From contig JAICLL010000023.1 in assembly GCA_025927475.1 (NCBI GenBank), positions 1 to 53,003 on the forward strand: a DNA stretch of 53,003 nucleotides, in the 5' to 3' direction. Source of the stretch: Pirellulales bacterium (GTDB lineage Bacteria > Planctomycetota > Planctomycetia > Pirellulales > JAICIG01). The translations under genes were made by a program, and so were the position numbers. Shown one piece after another: positions 26,472 to 35,889 of this stretch (positions are counted from its first letter, which is position 1; the number at the start of each line of letters is the position of its first letter). The notes beneath the pieces were generated by a model. That model worked only from the letters and a program-made list of their open reading frames with translations. It ran no database searches and was not told the origin of the DNA.

Positions 26472-28256
26472 CTATGCGTCGTTTTCGTGAATATCGGCAA
26501 TCGCTTGCGCCGCCGCGGCGCGGTCGTCGTCGGTCGCTTCTCCGAACAGATCGGCGCGCACGCGGTCGCGCTCGCGGTCAATCTGGTCGGGCGTGGCGCC
26601 CAGCTTTCTCAGCACCGACTCGGTCATGGCCAACGCGACTTCGCCTTCCTCGGCATAGACCTCGTTGGCGCCCACCTGCCGCAGCTCGGCCCGCTCGCGC
26701 AGATAAGCCGACCGCGCGAGAATGCGAATCTCGGGATTCAGCGAACGAGCCATCCGTACAATCTCTTTGGCCTCGGTCAGGCCCGAGGCGCTAAGCAGCA
26801 AGGCCCGGGCCTGCGCCACGCCGGCTTCACGCAGCGTTTCTGGATGGTTGGCGTCACCGTAAACGACCGCCGCGCCCTCGGCCTTGAGCCGACCGACGGT
26901 TTCCAGGTTCATCTCGATGATCGTGGGCACGATGCCGTTTTCGCGGAGCAGCCGCACGAGCGTCCGCCCGACCGGGCCATAGCCGACCACCACGGCCCGG
27001 TGTCGCCCGTCGTCGTCGTCGGCCCGATCAGAATCGTATTCGATTGCGTTGGCAATCTGAGCGGCGGCGCGTCGTCCGCGACTGAGCCAAGAGCCGATCG
27101 AGTCGGCCAGGCGGAACACCAGCGGATTGAGAGAAATCGACAAAATCGCAACGGCGACGATAGTGTGCAGGGCATCGTCGGGCAAAATGCCGAACGCCGT
27201 ACCGAGCCGGGCCAGGATGAACGAAAACTCGCCGATCTGGCCCAACGCCAGCCCCATGCGCAGGGCCGGGCGCGGCGAAAGGCCCAATGCCGAAACGATC
27301 CCGAACGTGATCAGCGGCGTCCCGATCATCACTGCCGCCAGCGTGGCCGCCACCAGCCCGGGAGATTCGAGCATGAAGGCGGGATCGAACAGCATGCCGA
27401 TCGACACAAAGAACAACACGGCAAAGGCGTCGCGCATGGGCAGCGCATCGGTCGCCGCGCGCAAGCTGAAATCGGAGCGGCCCACCACCATGCCGGCCAA
27501 AAATGCCCCCAGCGCCATCGACACGCCGAACAGCTTGGCCGAGCCCACGGCGTTGCCCAGCGCCACCACCAGCACGGTGAGCGTGAACAACTCGCGCGAG
27601 TGCTGCTCGGCGACTCGGCGCAGCACCCAGGGAATGACCCGGCCGCCGACCACCAGAACGATGACCGCCAGGGCGGCGATCTTCAACGCGGCTTCGCCCG
27701 CGAGCACGGCCAGGTGGGCCACATCGGCCGTGCCGCCTTCGGACAGCGGCGGCAACAAGATGAGGGCGAAGACGGCAAACAGGTCTTGCACCACCAGCCA
27801 GCCGATGGCCAGATGCCCCAGCGGCGTGTGCAGCGCGTTGCGTTCTCCCAGCACGCGGGTCAGCACCACGGTGCTGGCCACCGACATCGACAGGCCGAAC
27901 ACAATGGCCGCCGGCCAGCCCCAGCCGGCCAGCCGGGTGACGCCGGCGCCCACCGCCGCCGCCGCCGCAATTTGCGCCACGGCGCCGGGCAGGGCCACCT
28001 TGCGCACCGCCAACAGATCTTCGACACGAAAGTGAAGCCCCACGCCGAACATGAGCAGAATGACGCCGACTTCGGCCATTTGCCCGGCCAACTGGTTATC
28101 TGCGACAAAGCCGGGGCTGGCCGGCCCCACCACAATGCCGGCGCACAGATAGCCGACAATTGGCGACAATCCCAAGCGGTGCGTGAAATACCCCAGCGCC
28201 AGCGCCGCGGCCAGGCCGCCGGTGAGCGTAATGATGAGATCGAGGTTCTGGTGCAT
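26472..28256 (-). CDS. CPA2 family cation/proton antiporter with TrkA-N domain (YbaL/KefB-like)
   Basis: 594 aa. An N-terminal antiporter domain with about twelve membrane segments (from MHQNLDLIITLTGG, including VGPASPGFVADNQLAG, LGAFLAGMVVGRSDF) is followed by a cytosolic TrkA-N NAD(H)-binding domain (VVVGYGPVGRTL, GDANHPETL) near residues 420-540. It probably exports K+ or Na+ in exchange for protons under redox or nucleotide control. The ATG at 28256 is chosen. It lies downstream of the histidine kinase on the same strand. Confidence 0.92.
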   Translation of the reverse strand: MHQNLDLIITLTGGLAAALALGYFTHRLGLSPIVGYLCAGIVVGPASPGFVADNQLAGQMAEVGVILLMFGVGLHFRVEDLLAVRKVALPGAVAQIAAAAAVGAGVTRLAGWGWPAAIVFGLSMSVASTVVLTRVLGERNALHTPLGHLAIGWLVVQDLFAVFALILLPPLSEGGTADVAHLAVLAGEAALKIAALAVIVLVVGGRVIPWVLRRVAEQHSRELFTLTVLVVALGNAVGSAKLFGVSMALGAFLAGMVVGRSDFSLRAATDALPMRDAFAVLFFVSIGMLFDPAFMLESPGLVAATLAAVMIGTPLITFGIVSALGLSPRPALRMGLALGQIGEFSFILARLGTAFGILPDDALHTIVAVAILSISLNPLVFRLADSIGSWLSRGRRAAAQIANAIEYDSDRADDDDGRHRAVVVGYGPVGRTLVRLLRENGIVPTIIEMNLETVGRLKAEGAAVVYGDANHPETLREAGVAQARALLLSASGLTEAKEIVRMARSLNPEIRILARSAYLRERAELRQVGANEVYAEEGEVALAMTESVLRKLGATPDQIDRERDRVRADLFGEATDDDRAAAAQAIADIHENDA

Positions 28257-28455
28257 GTAGTTTGGCCTTTCGGGCCGTCTAGTATCGACGCAGATTCGCC
28301 GAAAGACCACCCCATAAAATCCACGCGCCGGCAGCGAGTTTCTGCAGACCGCTGTAGTCGACGGAAAGCATCTCCCACTCGCGCATCTCGAAGCCCAAGC
28401 AGCGGAACGCCTCGACAACGGATCGTGGCCTGTGGAGGCGGGAAAAAGAAAAGAA

Positions 28456-30414
28456 CTACCGCCGCCGCTGGCTGGCCAACGACTCCAGAATTTCTTCGAT
28501 CTTTTTGATATTCGCCGGTTTGATCAGGTGGGCGTCGCAACCTGCTGCTTGAGAGCGCTGCCGGTCCGATTCTTGCCCATAACCAGTCAAGGCCACCAGA
28601 AGCACGTCGTCGAAGACCGGCTTCCGCCGCAGTCGCCGAGCTACTTCGTAACCATCGATTTCGGGCAAGCCCAGGTCGAGCAAGATGGCGTCGGGCGGAT
28701 CGGCCAGCGCAGCCTCGAGGGCCTCGCTGCCGGAATATGCGGTCGACGCTTGGTGCCCGGCGCGGCGCAAGAGCAGCGCCGCGCTGTCCGCGGCGTCTTG
28801 ATTGTCGTCGACCACCAGCACACGCCAACGCCTGGCAGGTTGCGCGGCGGGCTGGTGCGTCGCCGCCGACGAATCCGGCGGCGGCATCAACGGCAGATGC
28901 ACGATGAATTCGCTGCCCTGGCCAAGCCCGGCGCTGATCGCCTCGACTCGGCCGCCGTGCAGCTCGACAATCCTTCGCACCACCGTCAGACCAACACCCA
29001 AGCCCCCTTGCGATCGATCGAGCGATCGTGGCGCCTGCGTGAAGAGGTCGAAGATGCTGGGCAGGAATTCAGCGGCGATGCCCAGGCCGGTATCGCGCAC
29101 GCGCAACACCGCTTCTTCGCCCGATCGATCGACCTTTACCTCAATGCGCCCTCCCTGGTCGGTGTACTTGGCGGCGTTGGTGAACAGATTCACGATCACT
29201 TGCTCCAGGCGAGTCGCGTCGGCGAAGAGCCAGACGGCGTCGGACGGAAGCGAAACCGACAATTCATGCCGGCGCTGCTCGATGATCGGCCGCGCCGTTT
29301 CGACGGCATGCTCCACGACGGCTCGCAGATCGACCGATGCGCGTTGAAGTCGGATTCTTCCCGTGGTGACGCGCGACACCTCCAGCAAATCGTCGACAAG
29401 CCGCGCCAGCCGAGCCGTCTGGCGCTCGATGATGGTGGTCGCTTCTTGATGGAGCGGATCTTGACTTTCTTCCAGACGCAGAAGCTGCACGGCATTGAGA
29501 ATCGGTGCCAACGGGTTGCGTAATTCGTGCGACAGCATGGCCAGAAACTCGTCTTTGCGGCGACTGAGGTCGGCCATCACTTCGGCGTTGAGTTTCGCCC
29601 GCTCCAATTGACGCCGCTCAGTGAGATCGCGCGTGATTTTGGAGAAACCTCGCAGTACTCCGGCTTTATCGCGCAGGGCGGTGATGATCACATTGGCCCA
29701 GAACTGAGTGCCGTCTCTTCGCACCCGCCACCCTTCGTCCTCAAAACGGCCGTCCGCCGCCGCCCGCCTCAATTCCTCGTCGGGCCAACCGCGCTCGACG
29801 GCTTCGCGCGGATAGAAAGACGAAAAGTGCCTGCCGATGATTTCTTCGGCCCGATAGCGCTTGATGCGTTGGGCGCCTGTATTCCAACTGGCGATATTCC
29901 CCTGCGGGTCGAGCATGAAGATAGCGTAATCCTGCGTACCCTCGACCAGCAGCCGGAAGCGCTCTTCGCTCTCTTGCAGTGCCCGCTCGGCTTTGCGGCG
30001 CGCGGTGACATCGCGAAAGACGAGCACCACGCCGATCACTTCGCCCCGGGAATTGCGGATCGGAGCGGCGCTGTCGTCGATGGGGCGTTCGGCGCCGTCT
30101 TTGGCGATCAGCAGCGTGTGATTCGCCAGCCCGACAGCCACTCCTTCTCGCAATGCCTTGACGACGGGGTTCTCGACGGGCTGGCGAGTTTCTTCATTGA
30201 CGATGTTAAAGACCGCTTCCAGCGGCAGGCCCGACGCCTCGCCAAGCCCCCAACCCGTCACGGTTTGCGCCACGGGATTCAAAAAAGTAATACGGCCCTC
30301 GACATCGGTGGTGATCACCGCGTCGCCAATGCTTGAAAGCGCGACCTGCCACCACTCGCGCGGGTCGCTCATCGCTTCGTTTTCTTGGTTTGCGGGCATA
30401 CCGACTCCAGGCAA
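28456..30414 (-). CDS. PAS-domain hybrid sensor histidine kinase
   Basis: 652 aa, with no clear membrane segment. Two PAS domains (about 22-140 and 150-268, the second with C-terminal PAC-type KITRDLTERR) precede a HisKA domain with the phosphorylated His in SHELRNPLAP (about H296), a HATPase_c domain (NLFTNAAKYT N-box, DTGLGI and GGLGVGL) and a C-terminal receiver (VLVVDDNQDAADS; phosphoacceptor in LLDLGLPE). It is probably a cytosolic sensor that autophosphorylates and relays to its own receiver. No output regulator is adjacent. Start at 30414 or the ATG at 30372. Confidence 0.92.
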   Translation of the reverse strand: MPGVGMPANQENEAMSDPREWWQVALSSIGDAVITTDVEGRITFLNPVAQTVTGWGLGEASGLPLEAVFNIVNEETRQPVENPVVKALREGVAVGLANHTLLIAKDGAERPIDDSAAPIRNSRGEVIGVVLVFRDVTARRKAERALQESEERFRLLVEGTQDYAIFMLDPQGNIASWNTGAQRIKRYRAEEIIGRHFSSFYPREAVERGWPDEELRRAAADGRFEDEGWRVRRDGTQFWANVIITALRDKAGVLRGFSKITRDLTERRQLERAKLNAEVMADLSRRKDEFLAMLSHELRNPLAPILNAVQLLRLEESQDPLHQEATTIIERQTARLARLVDDLLEVSRVTTGRIRLQRASVDLRAVVEHAVETARPIIEQRRHELSVSLPSDAVWLFADATRLEQVIVNLFTNAAKYTDQGGRIEVKVDRSGEEAVLRVRDTGLGIAAEFLPSIFDLFTQAPRSLDRSQGGLGVGLTVVRRIVELHGGRVEAISAGLGQGSEFIVHLPLMPPPDSSAATHQPAAQPARRWRVLVVDDNQDAADSAALLLRRAGHQASTAYSGSEALEAALADPPDAILLDLGLPEIDGYEVARRLRRKPVFDDVLLVALTGYGQESDRQRSQAAGCDAHLIKPANIKKIEEILESLASQRRR

Positions 30415-30546
30415 TCGTCGCTACGCAATTTCAGCGCCGAACGCGCGCGAATGCTGTTTCTGGCCCAAACATCGGCGCCCGTCGGGCAGCCAGCGATTGG
30501 ATATCGGTGCGGTGGGTCACTTGCCGACCATCGGAGATTTGCTTCC

Positions 30547-30807
30547 ATGATCACACCTCAACGTCATGAAAAACTGTGTCTTCTCCAGCGGCTAAGCGAA
30601 CTGGCTCCTGATGTGCGATTCGGGCAATCGTTGCGAATCTTTGGTACCGAGCCGTTGCGCGCACGAAGGAAGCCGTTTGGGACATGGAAAGACGACCAAC
30701 TCTTGGTCGCGATTCGGGCGCAAATCGCAGATTTGTCCCACCGAGCGATGGACTGCGGCGAGCCATCGGCAAGCGCATCGTCGCCTGGAGCTACCGCGGA
30801 TCGGTGA
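30547..30807 (+). CDS. Small conserved-looking hypothetical protein
   Basis: 86 aa. The N-terminal 66 residues (MITPQRHEKLCLLQRLSELA, PDVRFGQSLR, then FGTWKDDQLLVAIR) look like a compact helical domain of a type common in planctomycete genomes; the tail is low-complexity Ser/Ala. A GGAGAT site precedes the ATG at 30547. It is divergent from the kinase gene and converges on the gene at 30791, overlapping its 3' end by 17 bp. No function can be assigned. Confidence 0.6.
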   Translation: MITPQRHEKLCLLQRLSELAPDVRFGQSLRIFGTEPLRARRKPFGTWKDDQLLVAIRAQIADLSHRAMDCGEPSASASSPGATADR

Positions 30808-31666
30808 GACGAGGCGCCCCTCGGACTGGTTTGGCGGAACGGTGGTGAACGAAAAACGCATCGACGAATGCTTGATGATCGGCCTTCGGCGGCACGGCCG
30901 CCGCGTGCCTGAGCGGCAGGCCGGCGGAGTCGAACAGCTCGCGCCCGAAGCAGCCCAGCACGGCGGCTGCGATCTGCTCGTTCAGGGCCTCGTTGCCGGT
31001 GATGGTTTTGGGTTCGTCGCGAAAGCTTGCCCGCAAAGATGCCAGGGCGAGCGCCCACGCTTTGCCGCCGCGCTGCCAGGATTGCTGCCCCCGGAAGTCG
31101 TGAGCAAACTCACGGGCAAGCTCGGCGTCGAACGCGAACTCAGAGACATCGGCGTCGAGCAGAATGCGGCCCAAGAGCAGATCGGACCAGCGCTCGGCGC
31201 GGCGGCGGAGGCGATTGAGCGTCACGGCATCTTGTGTGGAAATGCCCGGCCCGCGAGCCAGCACGACCAGCGTTCGATTGCGAGCTTCCAGATGCCCGGC
31301 GTAGACGCTGCGCACAATCGGCTCGACGTCGCCCGCGTTTCGCCGGCGATCATGGGCCGTGGCCGTGGCCGCCCAGACGCGGGTGAGCACCTCGCTAGTG
31401 AGGATTTCCCTGAGCACGGCGTGTGTTGCGGCGGCGATCGGTGGTTCAGTGGCCGCCGCGGCGGCGCTGGCCCAGTGCGGGGGCTGTATTTTGCCGGGCG
31501 CCGCCGACAGGAGTTTGAGCGATTTCGACCAACGTTGCAGGCGACATTTCGACACCGACCAGTATTGCACGAGGGCTTCGTCCGAGAGCGGACGCCCGGT
31601 TGCGATCAGTCCAGAGGCGTTGTCGGCGACGAGGGCGGCCAATTCGACGAAGTCTTGGGCGTGCAT
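30791..31666 (-). CDS. Hypothetical protein
   Basis: 291 aa from the ATG at 31666 (an upstream frame start at 31789 is less likely). It is mostly helical and Ala/Leu/Arg-rich, with no membrane segment, signal peptide or recognised motif. Sections such as EILTSEVLTRVWAATATAHD and RRRAERWSDLLLGRILLD look like a folded helical domain. It overlaps the end of the small plus-strand gene at 30547-30807. Function unknown. Confidence 0.65.
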   Translation of the reverse strand: MHAQDFVELAALVADNASGLIATGRPLSDEALVQYWSVSKCRLQRWSKSLKLLSAAPGKIQPPHWASAAAAATEPPIAAATHAVLREILTSEVLTRVWAATATAHDRRRNAGDVEPIVRSVYAGHLEARNRTLVVLARGPGISTQDAVTLNRLRRRAERWSDLLLGRILLDADVSEFAFDAELAREFAHDFRGQQSWQRGGKAWALALASLRASFRDEPKTITGNEALNEQIAAAVLGCFGRELFDSAGLPLRHAAAVPPKADHQAFVDAFFVHHRSAKPVRGAPRLTDPR

Positions 31667-32097
31667 CAGCGGATCCGATGAGTAAGGGAAGAGAGACGAG
31701 CCGACGTAAGGCGTTCGGTTCGGTAAAGCAAAGGCGGTACCGGCCCCCGTTGGCGGAGTTCGGCCAGCGGCGTTAAGTTCAAACGCCATAAGGGTTCCGG
31801 CGCTCGTGCCCGACCGGGCGCCGGCCTTGCCCGGCGGTGGCGTTTTCTCGCCGCCGGTGGCAAAAAGGCAACACCACCTGATCCCTCAATTCCGAAAAAA
31901 ATTCCGACAGGGCGCGAACCTTTTCGTGCGGCAGGCGTCGATAACCTACAGCGGCGTCGGGTTCATCGCCCGACCCGCACGGATTTGCCGGTTTTCGCTT
32001 GACGGCGGGGGCCGGACGTGACAGGCTTACAGAACGGGCGTCGGGACGCCCGACTCGGTTTTTTCTCTCCCAACGCGCGTAGCGCAAGAAGGTTGCC
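31667..32097. other. Intergenic region with possible attenuator
   Basis: No protein-like frame was found. Near 32035-32070 a short GC-rich hairpin (GGGCGT...ACGCCC) followed by GACTCGG and TTTTTT looks like a plus-strand intrinsic terminator upstream of the ORF at 32098 and the sigma-factor gene. Confidence 0.4.
32034..32066 (+). terminator. Possible plus-strand terminator/attenuator
   Basis: A 6-7 bp stem GGGCGTC/GACGCCC with a very short loop, then GACTCGG and six T. It could end an upstream transcript or attenuate transcription into the sigma-factor region. Confidence 0.4.
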
Positions 32098-32418
32098 ATG
32101 CGTACGATCACCCGCACCTCGACGAATCGGCTCGTTTCGGGCTTTCGCCAGGAACGCCTGCCCCGTGGCGGCAAGGGTCTCGTGCGCGTCGTGGACAACC
32201 GGCGTTTGCGCCTCTTTTCCTCACGCGCCAGGCAGGCGCTAGGCAGTTTTTTCGCGTCCATAGCGGGCGCGATGAAATCGGCCTTAGCCGCCGCGTCGCG
32301 GCCGGCGTATGCAGGCAATCCATGCTTGCAACCGGCGCCGGCGCATCGGTGCTGGCACCGCATGCCCGCCGCGCAGCACATGCCCGCTGCGCAGCGCCCT
32401 TTCGTCACACAAGGCTGA
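32098..32418 (+). CDS. Possible small basic protein upstream of the sigma factor
   Basis: 106 aa, Arg/Ala-rich, starting at an ATG preceded by AAGAAGG at 5 nt. The last part has repeated MPAAQ units (MPAAQHMPAAQ). No domain was recognised. It is supported by the good ribosome-binding site and a position 170 bp before the sigma-factor gene, but the composition is weak. Confidence 0.4.
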   Translation: MRTITRTSTNRLVSGFRQERLPRGGKGLVRVVDNRRLRLFSSRARQALGSFFASIAGAMKSALAAASRPAYAGNPCLQPAPAHRCWHRMPAAQHMPAAQRPFVTQG

Positions 32419-32588
32419 ACGATCGCCCACCCGCGATCGCTCAGCACTAACTGACGAGACGGAAGCCGGCTGCGGTCCCGGTGAGCGCACGCAGATCCCT
32501 TGCGATCTTCGTTTTGCTCGCCTTGCTTGCCCCGCGTTTTTTGCCCGCGTGTTTCTTGCCGCACTTTGCGGCCCCCAAGGAGAGAACC

Positions 32589-33170
32589 ATGAGCACTTTG
32601 ACGGAAGACGACGTTTCGCTCGAGCAGGCAGCGCTGGTGGCGCGGGTGCGCGCCGCGCAGTCGGGCGACCGGGAGGCGTTCGGCGAGCTGGTTGAGCAGT
32701 TTGAGCGGTCGGTGTTCGCCACGGCGCTGCGCCGGCTGCACGATCGCGGCGAGGCTCAGGAGCTGGCCCAGGAGGTCTTCGTACAGGCGCTGCGCAAGAT
32801 CGGCCAACTGCGCCAGCCCGAGTGCTTCGGCGGCTGGTTGCGGTCGATCACCAACCGGTTGGCCATCAACCGGCAGGTGCGGCGCGGGCCGGTGGTCTCG
32901 GCCGATCGCGAAGTGCTCGATGCCGTCTGCCTCGATCACCAGACGCCGCTGGCCAACGCCCTGGCCGACGAGCGGCGCCAGCAGGTCCGGGCAGGGTTGC
33001 GGCGATTGGGTCCGCTCGATCGCAAGACGCTGGTGGCGTTCTATGTGAAAGGCCACTCGCTGATCGAGATGAGCACCGAGTTCGACTCGCCCGTGGGCAC
33101 CATCAAGCGGCGGCTGCACGTCGCCCGCAAGCGTTTGGCCCGCGAGCTGGAAGAGCTGGCCGTCGTGTGA
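32589..33170 (+). CDS. ECF-type RNA polymerase sigma factor
   Basis: 193 aa. Region 2 (about 25-95, with FGELVEQFERSVFATALRRL and EELA-like AQELAQEVFVQALR) and region 4 (about 130-185, with IEMSTEFDSPVGTIKRRLHV as helix-turn-helix) match the ECF family. It would direct RNA polymerase to a small set of promoters. The GGAGAG site before the ATG at 32589 decides the start. No anti-sigma gene is adjacent. Confidence 0.93.
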   Translation: MSTLTEDDVSLEQAALVARVRAAQSGDREAFGELVEQFERSVFATALRRLHDRGEAQELAQEVFVQALRKIGQLRQPECFGGWLRSITNRLAINRQVRRGPVVSADREVLDAVCLDHQTPLANALADERRQQVRAGLRRLGPLDRKTLVAFYVKGHSLIEMSTEFDSPVGTIKRRLHVARKRLARELEELAVV

Positions 33171-33191
33171 GTTCGCTGGAGCAGGCAGGTT

Positions 33192-33224
33192 CGCCCGGCC
33201 GGATCGTCAACATCCGGCCGGGCG
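33192..33224 (+). terminator. GC-rich hairpin after the sigma factor
   Basis: A perfect 13-bp stem CGCCCGGCCGGAT / ATCCGGCCGGGCG with a 7-nt loop, 21 bp after the sigma-factor stop. It lacks a T tract, so it may be a GC hairpin terminator or RNA 3'-end stabiliser. Confidence 0.55.
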
Positions 33225-33281
33225 GGGACCGAAGCTTTCGCGCGGCGTTCCTTCATCGGTTTTATCATTCAACCGACATCC

Positions 33282-33411
33282 GTAGGGAACGGACTCCGTG
33301 ACGCTCCGCGGGAGGGCCGCTCGACGTGCCCCGCCTTGGCGCCAGCCCCACTGCGGCAGGAATGACGTCGGTTCGCAGTTCCCGGAACGGCACGGAGTCC
33401 GTTCCCCACAG
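33282..33411. repeat. MITE-like inverted repeat, family B
   Basis: Perfect 16-bp inverted arms GGGAACGGACTCCGTG (33285-33300) and CACGGAGTCCGTTCCC (33391-33406) enclose about 90 bp. Related arms occur at 10780-10842 and 50283-50330. It resembles small non-coding mobile or structured repeats. Confidence 0.75.
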
Positions 33412-33757
33412 ACCGCAGCCGAGAGGACTACCTGTTTCGATTGTCGAAACCGATCAGGGCCTTTCGTTGCTCCCACGCTCGAAATCGACTAAACTCTCTA
33501 CGTCGGACTAACCGACAACTCTGACAGAAACGCTTGATTTTGCCGGTAGCAGCCTCTACCATTACCGGCAACTGGGCAAACTGGGCGCTCGACGCAACAT
33601 GATCTGCCAACCCTCCGACAACACGCCCCGGTTCGCTTGTTGCGCGTGTCGCTGTCCGGAGTAATCCGGACAGCCCCTCTTTTTCGCCCGTAGCCGCCCG
33701 TTTTCCCCGCCCTTATTTGTTCATGCGCGTGCCCAGCACTGCCGGAACCGAACTGCC

Positions 33758-34759
33758 ATGGCTTCCGATTTCCGCCTGAAAGAGCAACTGCCCGAACTCA
33801 CCCGCCGTATCGTCGACACCTATTCGCAGGTCGGCGGCATTCATCATTTGGGGCACTGCCCGCTGCCCAAATATGAAGTGGTGATCGAGGTCATCGAGTC
33901 GCTCAAAGAGATCATCTATCCGGGCTACCGGCGGCGCGAAGGGCTGCACCTGGGCAACGTGCTGTATCACGTGGGCGACCTGATCGACGGGCTGCACGAC
34001 CGGCTGACCACGCTCATTGGCCGGGCCTTGCGGCACGAAGCCGGAGTCTCGGCCCGAAATGACTCGGCGCAAAGTGGCTCGGCCCAAAGTGACTCAGCCC
34101 TGTGCGATGGCGAAGTGGATTTCGAGGCGCTCGGGCAAGCCAAGGCGATTCAGTTTCTTGAGCAGTTGCCCGACCTGCGGCGAATGCTGGCGCTCGACGC
34201 TCGGGCGGCGTACGAAAGCGATCCGGCGGTCAAATCGCCCGACGAAGTGATCTTCTGCTATCCGGGTCTGGAGGCCGTGACGGTGTATCGCCTGGCTCAC
34301 TTGCTGTGGCGGCTGGAAGTACCGCTCATTCCGCGAATGATGACCGAATGGGCCCACAGCAAGACGGGCATCGACATTCATCCGGGCGCCCGCATCGGCA
34401 GGCATTTCTTCATCGACCACGGCACCGGCGTGGTGATCGGCGAGACGTGCGAGATTGGCGATCATGTGAAGCTCTACCAGGGCGTGACGTTGGGCGCTTT
34501 GAGTTTTCCGACCGACGGCGAAGGGCACCTGGTGCGCGGCACCAAGCGGCATCCGACCATCGAAGACCGCGTGGTGATTTACGCCAACGCCACCGTGCTG
34601 GGCGGAATGACGGTCATCGGTCACGACAGCGTGATCGGTTCGAGCGTCTGGCTGACGCGCAGCATTGGCCCGCACACGACCGTGGTGCTCGAAAAGCCCA
34701 AGCTGCGGATGCGGGCCGAGACCGACGAGCTGCAGCCGGACGCGAATTTTCAGATCTAG
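33758..34759 (+). CDS. cysE: Serine O-acetyltransferase
   Basis: 333 aa. An N-terminal helical domain (about 1-200) is followed by a left-handed beta-helix hexapeptide domain (about 205-315), with the catalytic-type block [20 protein letters not shown] and [19 protein letters not shown]. It acetylates serine with acetyl-CoA, the committed step of cysteine synthesis. The N-terminal domain has a serine-rich, repeat-encoded loop ([15 protein letters not shown] 34066-34101) not typical of the family, consistent with local tandem duplication. Confidence 0.93.
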   Translation: MASDFRLKEQLPELTRRIVDTYSQVGGIHHLGHCPLPKYEVVIEVIESLKEIIYPGYRRREGLHLGNVLYHVGDLIDGLHDRLTTLIGRALRHEAGVSARNDSAQSGSAQSDSALCDGEVDFEALGQAKAIQFLEQLPDLRRMLALDARAAYESDPAVKSPDEVIFCYPGLEAVTVYRLAHLLWRLEVPLIPRMMTEWAHSKTGIDIHPGARIGRHFFIDHGTGVVIGETCEIGDHVKLYQGVTLGALSFPTDGEGHLVRGTKRHPTIEDRVVIYANATVLGGMTVIGHDSVIGSSVWLTRSIGPHTTVVLEKPKLRMRAETDELQPDANFQI

Positions 34760-34803
34760 ATAACCGTAGGCGTTCAGCGGACGTCGCGCAATGTCGCCTT
34801 TCG

Positions 34804-34833
34804 CTCCGCGAAAGTAGCGCTGCTTTCGCGGAG
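34804..34833. terminator. Palindromic hairpin between cysE and the CPBP gene
   Basis: Perfect 11-bp stem CTCCGCGAAAG / CTTTCGCGGAG with an 8-nt loop. Its left context (GTCGCCTTTCG) recurs at 26445-26455, so it may also be a dispersed repeat rather than a simple terminator. Confidence 0.55.
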
Positions 34834-34847
34834 TTGCCTGAACCTAC

Positions 34848-35828
34848 ATGAACATCCTGTTGCAGCTCTTCGCGGCGGTAGTAGCAAGCGCCGGCTTCGT
34901 GTCGTGGGCCTGGATGGCGGCGAGGCTGAACCGCGGCCAACCGCTGATCGCCGCTGAGCCGCGCCGCCCCGTCCCCTGGCGGGCGGTCGATCTGCTGATG
35001 ATTGCCCTGGTCTTCGCGGCTGCGCTCGGATTATTCGCAACGGTGTTGAACTTCGCCATTGCGGGGCCAGAGAATGACCTCAAACATTTTGAAGTTGCCG
35101 TGGGGGCGGGCATCGCAGCCAATGCCCTTACGGTGGTTTTTTCCGTGGTGTGGCTCGTGTCGCGCGTCGGCGCTCGGGCCAGTGATCTGGGCTGGAACGG
35201 GCAGACCATCGCCGGCGATGTGCGGATGGGCCTGGTCGCTTTCGCCGCGTTGAGCGGGCCGATTTATGGCATGCAGGCTTTCTTGTCGCGATTCAGTTCC
35301 GAACAGCACCCCATCATCGAAGCACTCGGCAAGCAACCCAGCGGTTGGTTGTTCGCGCTGAGCGGTATATCTGCGGTGTTGGTAGCGCCGATTGCCGAAG
35401 AATTCTTGTTCCGCGGGCTGTTGCAGGGATGGCTCGAATCATTGCCATTCGAGTCGAAAGCTGCTGGCGCACAACCGGCAGCAACCGTCCCCGCGCCGGC
35501 CGAAACTCACGGTGACGCCAGCATGCCGGCCACAAGGGCCGGGACTACCGGCCCAAGGGAGGACCATGACCAAATCGGGCCAGCAGAAAACATCTCGCAG
35601 GACGGACCAAAAGGTCGGCGAGGAGCCATCGTGCTCACGTCGGCGATTTTCGCCCTGATGCATTGGGGCCACGGATTTGCCCCGGTGCCGCTGTTCTTCT
35701 TGTCGCTGGGGCTGGGCTGGCTCTACCAACGCACGCACCGGCTGCTGCCATCGGTGGTCGTCCATTTTTGCCTGAATGGTTGCAGCTTCCTGATGCTGCC
35801 GCTGGCCTTGAGCGAGCGCGCGGCATGA
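34848..35828 (+). CDS. CPBP family intramembrane metalloprotease (CAAX-protease-like)
   Basis: 326 aa membrane protein with about seven hydrophobic segments. The active-site motifs are EEFLFRG (about 184-190), ALMHWGHG (FxxxH-type) and HFCLNG near the C-terminus. It would cleave substrates within the membrane. Between motifs one and two lies an unusual insertion of about 60 hydrophilic residues (Ala/Pro/Gly/Asp-rich), part of which is translated from a half copy of repeat family A (35524-35549). Confidence 0.9.
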   Translation: MNILLQLFAAVVASAGFVSWAWMAARLNRGQPLIAAEPRRPVPWRAVDLLMIALVFAAALGLFATVLNFAIAGPENDLKHFEVAVGAGIAANALTVVFSVVWLVSRVGARASDLGWNGQTIAGDVRMGLVAFAALSGPIYGMQAFLSRFSSEQHPIIEALGKQPSGWLFALSGISAVLVAPIAEEFLFRGLLQGWLESLPFESKAAGAQPAATVPAPAETHGDASMPATRAGTTGPREDHDQIGPAENISQDGPKGRRGAIVLTSAIFALMHWGHGFAPVPLFFLSLGLGWLYQRTHRLLPSVVVHFCLNGCSFLMLPLALSERAA

Positions 35829-35889
35829 CTGGCAACGTCGGGCCGAATCAGGTAAAACTGACCGCGTGAATGAGACTTAGGAGCGAACC

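Larger units (their letters stand above)
33171..33757. other. 587-bp intergenic region with hairpin and inverted repeat
   Basis: Besides the hairpin at 33192-33224 and the family B element at 33282-33411, nothing else was recognised. The region around 33535-33730 precedes cysE and is likely to contain its promoter. Confidence 0.4.

Noticed and set aside
28279..28386. 35-codon minus-strand frame (MREWEMLSVDYSGL) between kinase and antiporter
   Set aside because: Too short, no ribosome-binding site; only weak hints of a hydrophobic segment.
31779..33119. 446-codon minus-strand frame
   Set aside because: It is the reverse frame of the ECF sigma gene and neighbouring sequence; the sigma factor on the plus strand has clear domains.
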